DNA of 64,000 nucleotides from Chryseobacterium gleum (GTDB taxonomy: Bacteria > Bacteroidota > Bacteroidia > Flavobacteriales > Flavobacteriaceae). A program made the translations under genes and the position numbers. This document shows, one piece after another, positions 1-8,668 of the stretch. Below the pieces are notes generated by a model that searched no databases, was not told where the DNA came from, and saw nothing but the letters and a program-made list of their open reading frames with translations. The stretch lies in NCBI GenBank assembly GCA_945881885.1, contig CAMCVI010000001.1:124001-188000 (forward strand). Direction: 5' to 3'. Numbering within the stretch: position 1 is the stretch's first letter; each line of letters opens with the position of its first letter.

Positions 1-50
1 ATTTTCAACTAAATGAAAGTTAAAAGTAGGTAAAATCCCTTCATATTCTG

Positions 51-58
51 TATTTTTG
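51..58 (+). promoter_or_regulatory. Putative -7 box before the uvrD-type helicase gene
   Basis: The octamer TATTTTTG fits the Bacteroidota -7 consensus TAnnTTTG and lies 26 bases before the ATG at 85. No clear TTG -33 box was seen about 20 bases upstream, so this rests on the -7 match and position only. Confidence 0.4.
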
Positions 59-84
59 CTTTCCTAATTATCCTAATTTTAGCC

Positions 85-2418
85 ATGCAACAGTATATAA
101 ATCAATTAAATGAAGCACAACGAGCGCCTGTTTTGCAAAAAGACGGTGCTATGATTGTAATTGCAGGTGCAGGTTCAGGGAAAACACGTGTATTAACTGT
201 TCGAATTGCGAATTTGATGCATCAAGGTGTTGATGCATTTAATATTTTAGCGCTTACATTTACCAACAAAGCTGCACGTGAAATGAAAAAACGTATCGCT
301 GAAATTGTGGGAAGCAATGAAGCAAAAAACCTTTGGATGGGTACATTTCACTCTGTTTTTGCTAAAATTTTACGAAGTGAGGCTGAAAAACTAGGCTATC
401 CTTCCAATTTTACAATCTACGATTCTCAAGATTCATTGCGATGTTTAGGTGGTATTATCAAAGAAATGCAATTGGATAAAGACATTTATAAACCCAAACA
501 AATTTTAGGAAGAATTTCGCAATATAAAAACTCGTTAATTACGGTTCGAGCCTATTTTAACAATCCGGAATTGCAAGAAGCCGATGCGATGAGCAAAAAA
601 CCTCGTATGGGTGAAATTTACAATAATTATGTAGAACGCTGTTTTAAATCGGGTGCGATGGATTTTGATGATTTATTATTGAAAACCAACGAGTTATTAA
701 ATCGTTTCCCAGATGTTTTAGCCAAATACCAAGATAGATTTAGATATATTTTAGTAGATGAGTACCAAGACACCAATCATTCTCAATATTTAATTGTAAA
801 AGCCTTATCGGATAGATTCCAGAATATTTGTGTGGTTGGTGATGATGCGCAAAGTATTTATGCCTTCCGAGGGGCAAACATCAACAATATTATAAACTTT
901 CAAAAAGATTACGACGGCGTTAAAATGTTCCGATTGGAACAAAATTATCGATCTTCAAAAAATATTGTAGAAGCTGCGAATAATGTTATCGATAAGAATA
1001 AAACCAAATTGGATAAAATTGTTTGGACAGCCAATGATGACGGTCCGAAAATAAAAGTACATCGAAGTGTGACAGACGGTGAAGAAGGTCGTTTTGTAGC
1101 CGGAACTATTTTTGAACAGAAAATGCAAAATCAATTACCAAATTCGCATTTTGCTATTTTGTACCGAACCAATGCGCAATCACGTGCTATGGAAGATGCG
1201 TTGCGAAAAAGAGATATTCCGTACCGAATTTATGGTGGCTTATCGTTTTATCAACGTAAAGAAATTAAAGATGTTTTGGCTTATTTACGATTGGTAATCA
1301 ATCCGAAAGACGAAGAAGCTTTAGTTCGAGTAATAAACTATCCAGCAAGAGGAATTGGCGACACCACAGTTGAAAAACTTACGGTTGCTGCCAATCATTA
1401 CAAACGTTCCATTTTTGAAGTGATGGAACACATTGATAAAATTGATTTAAAATTAAATTCGGGTACGAAAACCAAGTTGCAAGATTTCGTAACAATGATA
1501 AAAAGTTTCCAAGTCATTAATGAACAACAAGATGCTTTTACTTTAACTGATCATGTAACTAAAAAAACAGGTTTAGTTCAAGAATTGAAAAAAGACGCCA
1601 CTCCAGAAGGAATTGCTCGTATCGAAAATATTGAAGAATTATTAAACGGGATTAAAGATTTTACAGAAGGTCAAAAAGAAATTGATGGTGCTCGTGGTGC
1701 GTTAGCAGAATTCATGGAAGATGTGGCTTTGGCGACAGATTTAGATAAAGACACAGGTGATGATGATAGGGTTGCGTTAATGACGATTCACTTAGCAAAA
1801 GGATTAGAATTTCCGCATGTTTTTGTAGTAGGAATGGAAGAAGATTTGTTTCCAAGTGCAATGAGCATGAACACGCGAAGCGAGTTGGAAGAAGAGCGAC
1901 GATTGTTTTATGTAGCCTTAACTCGTGCCGAACACCAAGCGTATTTAACGTATGCGCAATCGCGTTACCGTTGGGGAAAATTAGTTGATAGTGAACCTTC
2001 ACGTTTTATTGAGGAAATCAATGGCGAATATCTAGAATACATGAATCCGATAGATTCGGGTTACCGATACAAACCTTCTATGGATATTGATATATTTGGA
2101 GATGTAGATAAGTCTAAATTACGATTGGCCAAACCAACTGCTGGAACACCACCCGAATATATTACAAAAAACGAACCTGTTTCGTCTGTAAATATTAGAA
2201 GATTAAAACCAGTAAACAATGGTGCAAGTGCATCGAAAAACAATATTACAGATACTAATTTAGCTGTTGGAAATATTGTGATGCATGAACGATTCGGAAA
2301 AGGCGAAATTATTGGTTTAGAAGGCGTAGGAGCCGACAAAAAAGCGGAAATTCGTTTTGATGTTGGTGGCTTGAAGAAGTTATTATTACGCTTTGCAAAG
2401 TTAAATGTGATTGGATAA
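85..2418 (+). CDS. uvrD: UvrD/PcrA-type superfamily 1 ATP-dependent DNA helicase
   Basis: A 3'-5' DNA helicase of the UvrD/Rep/PcrA group, expected to act in nucleotide-excision and mismatch repair and in clearing proteins from DNA. The 777 residues match the usual length. Walker A GAGSGKT lies at residues 28-34, the Walker B/motif II DEYQD near residue 226, the motif around QNYRSS near 290, and the motif VI block VALTRAE near 610. The C-terminus (GNIVMHERFGKGEIIGLEG) resembles the Tudor-like tail of PcrA/UvrD that contacts RNA polymerase in other bacteria. The ATG at 85 follows a -7 box at 51-58. The next gene starts 40 bases downstream on the same strand, so the two may be co-transcribed. 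Choosing between the names uvrD and pcrA is a matter of convention here. Confidence 0.95.
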   Translation: MQQYINQLNEAQRAPVLQKDGAMIVIAGAGSGKTRVLTVRIANLMHQGVDAFNILALTFTNKAAREMKKRIAEIVGSNEAKNLWMGTFHSVFAKILRSEAEKLGYPSNFTIYDSQDSLRCLGGIIKEMQLDKDIYKPKQILGRISQYKNSLITVRAYFNNPELQEADAMSKKPRMGEIYNNYVERCFKSGAMDFDDLLLKTNELLNRFPDVLAKYQDRFRYILVDEYQDTNHSQYLIVKALSDRFQNICVVGDDAQSIYAFRGANINNIINFQKDYDGVKMFRLEQNYRSSKNIVEAANNVIDKNKTKLDKIVWTANDDGPKIKVHRSVTDGEEGRFVAGTIFEQKMQNQLPNSHFAILYRTNAQSRAMEDALRKRDIPYRIYGGLSFYQRKEIKDVLAYLRLVINPKDEEALVRVINYPARGIGDTTVEKLTVAANHYKRSIFEVMEHIDKIDLKLNSGTKTKLQDFVTMIKSFQVINEQQDAFTLTDHVTKKTGLVQELKKDATPEGIARIENIEELLNGIKDFTEGQKEIDGARGALAEFMEDVALATDLDKDTGDDDRVALMTIHLAKGLEFPHVFVVGMEEDLFPSAMSMNTRSELEEERRLFYVALTRAEHQAYLTYAQSRYRWGKLVDSEPSRFIEEINGEYLEYMNPIDSGYRYKPSMDIDIFGDVDKSKLRLAKPTAGTPPEYITKNEPVSSVNIRRLKPVNNGASASKNNITDTNLAVGNIVMHERFGKGEIIGLEGVGADKKAEIRFDVGGLKKLLLRFAKLNVIG

Positions 2419-2458
2419 CGCTATAAGCAATAAGCTTACAGCATAAAGCAAGTAAAAA

Positions 2459-3079
2459 ATGGCAGATTTTCTAAAAATATACGAAGACAAACCAAATGAA
2501 GCTGCTATAAAAAAAGTGGTTGATGTTCTAAGAAATGGTGGATTAGTTATTTATCCAACAGATACTGTTTATGGTATAGGTTGCGATATTACCAATTCTC
2601 GTGCGTTGGAAAGATTAGCTAAATTGAAAGGAATTAAACTGGAAAAAGCAAATTTTTCGTTTGTTTGTAGTAGTTTAAGTAATATTTCAGATTATGTAAA
2701 ACAAATTGATACGGCAACTTTTAAGATTTTAAAACGCGCGCTACCTGGGGCTTATACGTTTATTTTACCAGGTAATAACGATTTACCAAAAGACTTCCGT
2801 AAGAAAAAAACAGTCGGAATTCGAGTGCCAGATAATAACATTGCCATTCAAATTGTGGAAATGTTGGGGAATCCAATTGTTTCATCATCCATTCATGACG
2901 AAGATGACGTTATTGAATATTCCACCGATCCAGAATTAATTTTTGAGAAATGGCAAAATCTAGTCGATTTAGTAATTGATGGCGGTTACGGAGAAAATGT
3001 TGCATCAACCATTATCGATTTAACGGGACATGAACCAGTAATTGTGAGAGAAGGTAAAGGTGATGTGAATATTATTTAA
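2459..3079 (+). CDS. Sua5/YciO/YrdC-family protein, YciO-type
   Basis: A 206-residue YrdC-fold protein. The family binds ATP, threonine and bicarbonate or RNA, and members of the TsaC/Sua5 branch make threonylcarbamoyl-AMP for t6A in tRNA. The nucleotide-binding segment IYPTDTVYGIGCD lies near residues 31-43, PGAYTFIL near 100, GIRVPDN near 122, and STIIDLTG near the C-terminus. The length and the motifs PGAYTFIL and VVREGKGDV look closer to E. coli YciO (also 206 residues) than to TsaC, so the t6A role is uncertain: a separate TsaC may exist elsewhere. It lies 40 bases after the helicase gene and converges on oxyR. Confidence 0.85.
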   Translation: MADFLKIYEDKPNEAAIKKVVDVLRNGGLVIYPTDTVYGIGCDITNSRALERLAKLKGIKLEKANFSFVCSSLSNISDYVKQIDTATFKILKRALPGAYTFILPGNNDLPKDFRKKKTVGIRVPDNNIAIQIVEMLGNPIVSSSIHDEDDVIEYSTDPELIFEKWQNLVDLVIDGGYGENVASTIIDLTGHEPVIVREGKGDVNII

Positions 3080-3082
3080 AAA

Positions 3083-3102
3083 TCAAATTCCAAATCGTAA
3101 AT
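3083..3102. repeat. 20-bp direct repeat, copy 1 (downstream of oxyR)
   Basis: TCAAATTCCAAATCGTAAAT occurs here and again, identical and in the same orientation, at 4161-4180. The two copies flank oxyR about 1.08 kb apart. Another partial copy (CCAAAATCGTAAATTA) follows directly at 3103-3117. It resembles the degenerate AT-rich intergenic repeats seen in this genome. Confidence 0.7.
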
Positions 3103-3115
3103 CCAAAATCGTAAA

Positions 3116-4048
3116 TTACTTCGGACTTATAATTTCCACATCGCTAAATGCGATTGCACCTCGAACTACACCTTGAATTGTTGTTTTTAACGCATCAATA
3201 ATATGAATTTTCAATTCGCTTTTAGAGAAAATTAAACTCACTTCTCTTGATGGTTTTGGACTGACAAACTGTTTTAGTTTGGTTTTGTTTTTTTCGTTTA
3301 AATCTATGGTATGTAAATAGGGTAGTAATGTTGTGCCTAAACCTTCATCGGATAATTTTATTAAAGTTTCAAAACTGCCACTTTCCAATTGAAAATGATT
3401 TTCACCAATAAAATTATTGGTTTTACATAAATTTAAAACACTATTTCTAAAACAATGTCCGTCTTGTAAAAGCAAGATTTTTTCGAAATCTAAATCGGCA
3501 ACTTCTATTTCTTTTTTTGCTTTATTTACACTATTTTCTGGAATATAAGCTACAAAAGGTTCGTAATATAATACAATTTCCTTAAGTTTTTCTTCATCTA
3601 AAGGCGTGGCGGCAATAGCGCAATCTAAATGACCATTTTTAAGTTTGGTAATAATGTCTGTAGTGTTTAATTCCTCTACAATTAGGTTTACCTTTGGATA
3701 CTTTTTAATGAAAGTATTCAAAAACATAGGTAACAAAGTTGGCATTACAGTTGGAATCATTCCAATGCGAAAATCGCCACCAATAAATCCTTTTTGTTGG
3801 TCAACAATATCTTTAATCCTGTTGGCTTCGTTAACTATGTTTTTGGCTTGTGTAACGATTTTACTTCCTACTTCTGTTAATCCAATTGGTTTTTTGGTTC
3901 TATCAAAAATTTGAATACCTAATTCGTCTTCTAATTTTTGAATTTGCATGCTTAATGTAGGCTGCGTAACAAAACATTTTTCGGCTGCTAATGTAAAATT
4001 TTTATTTTCGGCTACTGCTAAAACGTAATATAATTGGGTAATTGTCAT
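3116..4048 (-). CDS. oxyR: LysR-family hydrogen peroxide sensor OxyR
   Basis: A transcriptional activator of peroxide-defence genes. The N-terminal LysR helix-turn-helix spans about residues 1-60 (AAEKCFVTQPTLSMQIQKLE around 21-40) and an effector-binding domain of the OxyR type fills the rest of the 310 residues. The redox motif GHCF places a cysteine at residue 199, and a second cysteine is at 208 (LNLCKT). These are the same residue numbers as the disulfide-forming pair of E. coli OxyR, which makes the peroxide-sensing assignment strong. The gene is transcribed away from prfA's end, with the prfA terminator upstream at 4116-4148. Direct 20-bp repeats flank the gene at 3083 and 4161. No target catalase or peroxidase gene is adjacent. 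Confidence 0.93.
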   Translation of the reverse strand: MTITQLYYVLAVAENKNFTLAAEKCFVTQPTLSMQIQKLEDELGIQIFDRTKKPIGLTEVGSKIVTQAKNIVNEANRIKDIVDQQKGFIGGDFRIGMIPTVMPTLLPMFLNTFIKKYPKVNLIVEELNTTDIITKLKNGHLDCAIAATPLDEEKLKEIVLYYEPFVAYIPENSVNKAKKEIEVADLDFEKILLLQDGHCFRNSVLNLCKTNNFIGENHFQLESGSFETLIKLSDEGLGTTLLPYLHTIDLNEKNKTKLKQFVSPKPSREVSLIFSKSELKIHIIDALKTTIQGVVRGAIAFSDVEIISPK

Positions 4049-4115
4049 CGTATCAATATTTGTGATAAAAGTAAAAATTTCTATTGTAAAAAACTATTGT
4101 TTAAGAAAAGTTTAT

Positions 4116-4148
4116 AAAAAAACTCTGAAAATAATCCAGAGTTTTTAT
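4116..4148 (-). terminator. Rho-independent terminator after prfA
   Basis: AAAAACTCTG at 4118-4127 pairs perfectly with CAGAGTTTTT at 4137-4146 around a 9-base loop. The A-rich and T-rich flanks make it plausible on either strand. It lies 36 bases beyond the prfA stop and before the oxyR start, so it most likely ends prfA transcripts and insulates oxyR. Confidence 0.7.
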
Positions 4149-4160
4149 AAATCATAAATG

Positions 4161-4180
4161 TCAAATTCCAAATCGTAAAT
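4161..4180. repeat. 20-bp direct repeat, copy 2 (between prfA stop and oxyR start)
   Basis: Identical to 3083-3102 (TCAAATTCCAAATCGTAAAT), same orientation. It lies just beyond the prfA stop codon. Confidence 0.7.
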
Positions 4181-4183
4181 TTG

Positions 4184-5257
4184 TTAATATACTTCGGATT
4201 CTTTTAATTTTTCTGTATTGGCAACTAACTGTAATTCATCAATAAATTTATGAATTTTTCCTGACATTACACCATCCATATCAAAAACATCAACACCAAT
4301 CCTGTGGTCGGTTACTCGGCCTTGTGGGTAATTGTAGGTTCTAATTTTAGCAGAACGGTCTCCTGAGCTAACTTGGGAAGTTCGTGTTATAGCATCTTCA
4401 GCTTGTTTTTTAGCTAGTTCTTGTTCGTATAAACGGGAACGTAAAACAGTTAAAGCTTTATCTTTATTTTTGTGTTGCGATTTTTGATCCTGACATTGCG
4501 CTACTAATCCTGAAGGAATGTGCGTTAATCTTACTGCCGATTTAGTAGTGTTTACTGATTGTCCACCAGGTCCTGAAGAACAGAAAAAATCCACACGAAC
4601 ATCATTCATGTCAATTTGCACATCAAATTCTTCTGCTTCCGGCAAAACCATTACAGTGGCTGCTGAGGTGTGCACACGACCTTGGGTTTCTGTTTGAGGA
4701 ACACGTTGTACGCGGTGTACGCCAGCTTCGTATTTTAAAGCACCATAAACATCTTCACCAGTAACTTCAAAAATTACCTCTTTAAATCCGCCAGACGTTC
4801 CATCACTCATATCAACTACAGAACATTTCCAACCACGACCTTCACAGTATTTAGTATACATTCTATATAAATCTCCAGCAAAAATAGACGCTTCATCTCC
4901 ACCAGTTCCTGCACGAATTTCAACCATTACGTTTTTCGCATCTTCTGGATCTTTAGGAATCAACATAAATTTGATTTCTTCTTCCAGTAAAGGCAAACGT
5001 TCCTTGGCTTCTTCTAATTGCATTTTTGCCATTTCTACCATTTCGGCATCAGAACCATCTGCAATTATTTCTTGGGCTTCTTTTACGTTAGCATCTAAAG
5101 TTATGTATTCTTCACGTTTTTTAACTAACGCATTTAAGCTTTTGTATTCTTGGTTTAATTGCACATAACGTTTCTGATCGGCAATTATATCAGGTTGAAT
5201 AATCAAATCTGATATTTCATCGAAACGTTGTTTTACATATTGTAATCTGTCTAACAT
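4184..5257 (-). CDS. prfA: Peptide chain release factor 1
   Basis: RF1 reads UAA and UAG stop codons and triggers release of the finished peptide in the ribosome. The 357 residues match the family. The peptidyl-tRNA hydrolysis motif GPGGQ is near residue 229, in the context [16 protein letters not shown]. The stop-codon recognition tripeptide that is PAT or PVT in well-studied RF1 proteins reads PQT here ([17 protein letters not shown]), while the SPF tripeptide of RF2 is absent, so RF1 is clear. It is preceded by a -7 box at 5277-5284 and followed by a terminator at 4116-4148, and so looks like a single-gene unit. RF2 is encoded at 21415-22510. Confidence 0.97.
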   Translation of the reverse strand: MLDRLQYVKQRFDEISDLIIQPDIIADQKRYVQLNQEYKSLNALVKKREEYITLDANVKEAQEIIADGSDAEMVEMAKMQLEEAKERLPLLEEEIKFMLIPKDPEDAKNVMVEIRAGTGGDEASIFAGDLYRMYTKYCEGRGWKCSVVDMSDGTSGGFKEVIFEVTGEDVYGALKYEAGVHRVQRVPQTETQGRVHTSAATVMVLPEAEEFDVQIDMNDVRVDFFCSSGPGGQSVNTTKSAVRLTHIPSGLVAQCQDQKSQHKNKDKALTVLRSRLYEQELAKKQAEDAITRTSQVSSGDRSAKIRTYNYPQGRVTDHRIGVDVFDMDGVMSGKIHKFIDELQLVANTEKLKESEVY

Positions 5258-5276
5258 GTCTTCTTATTTTGGATGG

Positions 5277-5284
5277 CAAAGTTA
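5277..5284 (-). promoter_or_regulatory. Putative -7 box of prfA
   Basis: On the minus strand the octamer TAACTTTG fits TAnnTTTG and lies about 20 bases before the prfA ATG at 5257. A convincing -33 box was not found. Confidence 0.45.
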
Positions 5285-5437
5285 CAAAAAAAAGTAATCT
5301 GTTATTTAGTTTATTGCGATTTGTAAAAATATGTTTTTAAATTGAATAGTACTAAACTCCTTTTCTGGATCAAAATATTTGATTTTTTTGTTTTTGAAGT
5401 ATTATTAAATAAAATGGTATTAAAATAAATGATATTA

Positions 5438-5469
5438 TTTGTTAAAAATAAATTTATGATTTATCTTTG
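5438..5469 (+). promoter_or_regulatory. Promoter of the 56-residue membrane protein gene
   Basis: TTTG at 5438-5441, a 20-base spacer, then TATCTTTG at 5462-5469. This matches the Bacteroidota housekeeping promoter in both boxes and spacing, 31 bases before the ATG at 5501. Confidence 0.6.
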
Positions 5470-5500
5470 AGCAGAATTCACAAATAAAATTCCGGAAAAC

Positions 5501-5671
5501 ATGTTTGAATTTGACCAGTATTTAGGCTTTATACTTTTCTTAACCATTTTAACTATAGGTTTTTGGTTAATGTTTTTTCTTGTAGGTTTCGTTCCATATT
5601 GGATTGGCGGATCATTAAAAGAATTATACAAAGAGATGAAAGCAAAAAAATTAGCTGAACAAGAAAAGTAA
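5501..5671 (+). CDS. Small single-span membrane protein (56 aa), unknown function
   Basis: This 56-codon frame (MFEFDQYLGFILFL... to ...LAEQEK) starts with ATG at 5501 and ends with TAA at 5669-5671. Residues 8-32 are strongly hydrophobic (one membrane segment), followed by a short amphipathic stretch with GG and a Lys/Glu-rich cytoplasmic tail (about 39-56). A good promoter (5438-5469) precedes it and a strong terminator (5685-5719) follows, so it is a complete transcription unit on its own. I do not recognise a named family. The composition recalls small inner-membrane accessory subunits, but that is only a resemblance. Confidence 0.7.
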   Translation: MFEFDQYLGFILFLTILTIGFWLMFFLVGFVPYWIGGSLKELYKEMKAKKLAEQEK

Positions 5672-5684
5672 TTTTCTTAGTTAC

Positions 5685-5719
5685 AAAAAATCCCGATTCG
5701 TACGAATCGGGATTTTTTT
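5685..5719. terminator. Bidirectional terminator between the small membrane protein and the receptor gene
   Basis: A perfect 22-base palindrome (TCCCGATTCG, TA, CGAATCGGGA at 5691-5712) with an A-run on the left and a T-run on the right. It serves the plus-strand gene ending at 5671 and the minus-strand gene ending at 5728. Confidence 0.88.
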
Positions 5720-5727
5720 ATTTTGTA

Positions 5728-8196
5728 TTAGTATTCTCCGCCGCCACCTTCTTGTTGTTCTAAACTCTTTTGTTTTATTTCCTTCTCGTTTTTCAGTTTA
5801 TTAAATCTATATGTAAATGAAACCGTTACTTGTCGTACTCTCCATTGCATTTCGCTATAAGAATTTACAGTAGGTAATCTTAAATCTTGAATTCTTTTTC
5901 TGGAATTAAACACGTCATTTACGTTGAATGCAACAGTAGCTTTATCTTTAAGTACATCTTTACTAAAAGCTAAATTCATACTAGCAATACCTATAGTTTT
6001 ACCTTGAGCTGTTTTTTGTCCGGCATTATAAGTTCCATTTGTTTGCCAATCAATTTTGTATGGTAAATTTACTTTAGAAGTTAATCTAGCTGTCCAAGTA
6101 CTTGATTTAAAATCAAAATCTTGATTAACTAACGTGTTATTAGAATTTATAAATTGATAATTTCCTTTGGTTTCATTATAAAAATAATTAACGTTTGAAT
6201 TTAACTTCCACCATTTTTTTAAGGCATAATTAAAAGTAACTTCCATTCCAATTCTATTGTCTTCACCTAAATTAAATGGTGTGTTAATAATTACCGGAAT
6301 TCCATTTATAAACTGACCGCTTTCTTTTCGAACTGTTTGGAAAGAATCAGTGGTATGATTATAATACGCAGAGGTACTAATTGTAGTTTTATCCCATTTT
6401 CTTAAATAGCCAATATCAAAAGCATCGGTAAATGACGGATTTAATTTTGGTTCTCCAACAAATAAATTGATATTACTAGTGTACGAAGAAAACGGATTAA
6501 TATACCTATCTCTAGGGCGGGTAATTCTTTTGCTATAGTTTATTGAAATGTTAGAATCGTTATTTAATTCGTATGTTAAAAATAAACTTGGAAAAAGGTT
6601 GTTGTAATTTCTAGAGTTTAAATCGTTTGTAAGCAACTGATTGATTTCTAAATTGGTGTTTTCAAATCGTAAACCTCCTAAAACGGATAATTTATTAAAA
6701 AATTTAGTTCCTAATTGTGTATAAATTGCACTTACGTTTTCAATATATTCAAAATTATTTGTAAAACCAGGTATGTTGGTGTAAGGGCTATTTTGATTGA
6801 CGCGCTCCAATACTTCATAATTACTAGTTGAATTTGTATAACTTCCTCTATAACCTGCCTCAAACTGTAGGTCTTTAGTTATTGGTAAAACGTAATCAGC
6901 TTGAATTAAATTTCTGGTTTGTCTACCAATTTTTGAGGTTTTTTCATCAGAAACAAATGTATTTGTTTCTAAAATACTTCCATAAATGTTAGAAAATTCA
7001 TCTTCTTCATTTAATGAAAATGAAGCATCGATAGTTAATTTATGACCATCTTTTTTAAATTTCTTTAAAAAGTTTGAGGTAAATTCAACTGCCTCATTTC
7101 TACTTAAAGATTCGTTGTCTCTGAAACGGGTGAATAAAAAGTTGCTTCTATTTAAAGTGTAATTTTTATAAGTTACATCTTCAAAATTTTCACCATCGTT
7201 GTTTCTATAATTGATACTATTGGTCCAAGTTGCCGATTTGTCTTTGTTTAGAAATATCTCCATTCCAAAATTACCATTGAAACCATTGCTAAATCTATTG
7301 GCTTTTCTGCGTTCTTCAATATAGGTATTGGCAGCAAAATTCTCTTGATTAATTTTGGTAATACCAGGATTGTTTCTATCATTATATGCTAATGTTGCAA
7401 ATAAATTATAAGTTTCTGATTTTGAATTAATATTTGCAGAAATACCCTGATTTTTAGGATCTCCAGCTGTTGCTATTACCGTTCCATTAATTCCTTTATT
7501 TTTCCCTTTTTTAAGAATTATATTCAAAATTCCACCCCCTCCTTCGGCATCGTAACGCGCGGATGGATTGGTAATTACTTCCACTTTTTCAATAGCGTCT
7601 GCGGGAAGCATTCTTAATGCATCTGCAACGTTTATGGCAGTTGAAGGTTTTCCGTCAATTAAAACGCGGACGCTTTCATTGCCACGAAGACTAATATTTC
7701 CTTCTACGTCTACTGAAACACTTGGTATGTTATCTAAAACATCGCTAACCGTTCCACCTTTTACCATTAAATCTTGGCCAACATTGTAAACTTTTTTGTC
7801 TAGTTTTATGTCAACTGAAGTTTTTTCGCTTCTAATTACAACCGTTTCAATTTGGTTTGACTCGGATACCAATAAAATATTTCCTAAATTGGTGTCTGAA
7901 TCTAAGCTTTGATTTACTTTTTCTTGAGTTTTGTATCCTGGAAATTCGAATTTTATGTTGTAAGTTCCGTTATTTAATTCGATATTAAAATTGCCATTTG
8001 CATCTGAAGTACCTCCAGTGATAACTTTTTTAGTATCTGATTTTGAGATGGTTATAATTGCAAATTCTACCGGAATAGAAGTTTCTTTATCAATAATTTT
8101 ACCAGAAATAAATACTTTTTTTAGGGAAATTTGAGAAATTGAGCTGGTACTAACCAATAAGAAAGTTAATAATAGCAATGATTTTTTTAATAGCAT
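5728..8196 (-). CDS. TonB-dependent-receptor-like outer-membrane beta-barrel protein
   Basis: An 822-residue outer-membrane protein with a signal peptide (MLLKKSLLLLTFLLVSTSSIS), a carboxypeptidase-regulatory-like domain (about 28-110), and a plug-like domain (about 120-240) containing VLDNIPSVSVDVEGNISLRG and a DGKPS loop. The remaining barrel fits the OMP_b-brl_3 type typical of Bacteroidota. These proteins import large or scarce nutrients with TonB energy. The substrate cannot be told from the sequence. No SusD-like partner is adjacent, so it is not a classic SusCD pair. The C-terminus ends in a Gly-rich tail (QEGGGGEY). A -7 box lies at 8218-8225 and the shared terminator at 5685-5719 follows. 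Confidence 0.85.
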   Translation of the reverse strand: MLLKKSLLLLTFLLVSTSSISQISLKKVFISGKIIDKETSIPVEFAIITISKSDTKKVITGGTSDANGNFNIELNNGTYNIKFEFPGYKTQEKVNQSLDSDTNLGNILLVSESNQIETVVIRSEKTSVDIKLDKKVYNVGQDLMVKGGTVSDVLDNIPSVSVDVEGNISLRGNESVRVLIDGKPSTAINVADALRMLPADAIEKVEVITNPSARYDAEGGGGILNIILKKGKNKGINGTVIATAGDPKNQGISANINSKSETYNLFATLAYNDRNNPGITKINQENFAANTYIEERRKANRFSNGFNGNFGMEIFLNKDKSATWTNSINYRNNDGENFEDVTYKNYTLNRSNFLFTRFRDNESLSRNEAVEFTSNFLKKFKKDGHKLTIDASFSLNEEDEFSNIYGSILETNTFVSDEKTSKIGRQTRNLIQADYVLPITKDLQFEAGYRGSYTNSTSNYEVLERVNQNSPYTNIPGFTNNFEYIENVSAIYTQLGTKFFNKLSVLGGLRFENTNLEINQLLTNDLNSRNYNNLFPSLFLTYELNNDSNISINYSKRITRPRDRYINPFSSYTSNINLFVGEPKLNPSFTDAFDIGYLRKWDKTTISTSAYYNHTTDSFQTVRKESGQFINGIPVIINTPFNLGEDNRIGMEVTFNYALKKWWKLNSNVNYFYNETKGNYQFINSNNTLVNQDFDFKSSTWTARLTSKVNLPYKIDWQTNGTYNAGQKTAQGKTIGIASMNLAFSKDVLKDKATVAFNVNDVFNSRKRIQDLRLPTVNSYSEMQWRVRQVTVSFTYRFNKLKNEKEIKQKSLEQQEGGGGEY

Positions 8197-8217
8197 GGTG
8201 TATCACATTTTACAGTA

Positions 8218-8225
8218 CAAATGTA
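8218..8225 (-). promoter_or_regulatory. Putative -7 box of the outer-membrane receptor gene
   Basis: Minus-strand TACATTTG fits TAnnTTTG and lies about 22 bases before the ATG at 8196. The -33 region is weak. Confidence 0.45.
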
Positions 8226-8269
8226 GTGTTAAGTATTTTAAACGTTTATTAAAACTATGTTAAATGATT

Positions 8270-8611
8270 TTACAAAATCGTTTTTATCAATTCAGTAGGT
8301 CTTGCAATTACGGATTTTTCACCATTTATTACAATTGGTCTTTCTATTAGTTTTGGAAATTGCAACATGGCCTCAATAATTTGATTATCTGTTAAAACTT
8401 TGCCTTTAAAATTTTCAATCCAATCTTTTTCTTTTGTTCTTACCAATTCAATTGGTTTGATTTTCAACTTTTTAATTATACTTTCCAACTCTTTAAAAGT
8501 TAAGATTTTATCGAAATACTGTATAGTTTCAAAAGGTATTTTTAGGTTTTCTAGGAAGTAAACGCCTTCTCTAGACTTTGAACATCGATTGTTGTGATAT
8601 ATAGTTAACAT
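8270..8611 (-). CDS. arsC: ArsC/Spx-family thioredoxin-fold protein, arsenate-reductase-like
   Basis: A 113-residue ArsC-type glutaredoxin-fold protein. The redox cysteine is Cys10 in YHNNRCSKSRE, the usual ArsC position, with IERPIV near residue 90 and ARP near 103, which matches the arginine positions that bind arsenate in ArsC. In the family, this enzyme reduces arsenate with glutathione and glutaredoxin, but many ArsC-like proteins in bacteria lacking an ars operon have no proven role. No arsenite pump or ArsR regulator is nearby. It lies divergent from the CPBP protease gene with a -7 box at 8626-8633. Confidence 0.85.
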   Translation of the reverse strand: MLTIYHNNRCSKSREGVYFLENLKIPFETIQYFDKILTFKELESIIKKLKIKPIELVRTKEKDWIENFKGKVLTDNQIIEAMLQFPKLIERPIVINGEKSVIARPTELIKTIL

Positions 8612-8625
8612 AAATATTTTTTTTA

Positions 8626-8633
8626 CAAAGGTA
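8626..8633 (-). promoter_or_regulatory. Putative -7 box of the arsC-like gene
   Basis: Minus-strand TACCTTTG fits TAnnTTTG, 15-22 bases before the ATG at 8611. The divergent CPBP gene begins on the other side at 8669. Confidence 0.45.
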
Positions 8634-8668
8634 ATAATTGTAATTTAGTGCACTTAAAAAATCGTAAT

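Noticed and set aside
1712-2339. Minus-strand open frames inside the uvrD-type gene
   Set aside because: They lie wholly within a well-supported gene, have no family signals and no promoter, and are shadows of the coding frame.
8270-8611. Arsenic resistance operon
   Set aside because: The ArsC-like gene stands alone. No arsR, arsB or acr3 gene is adjacent.
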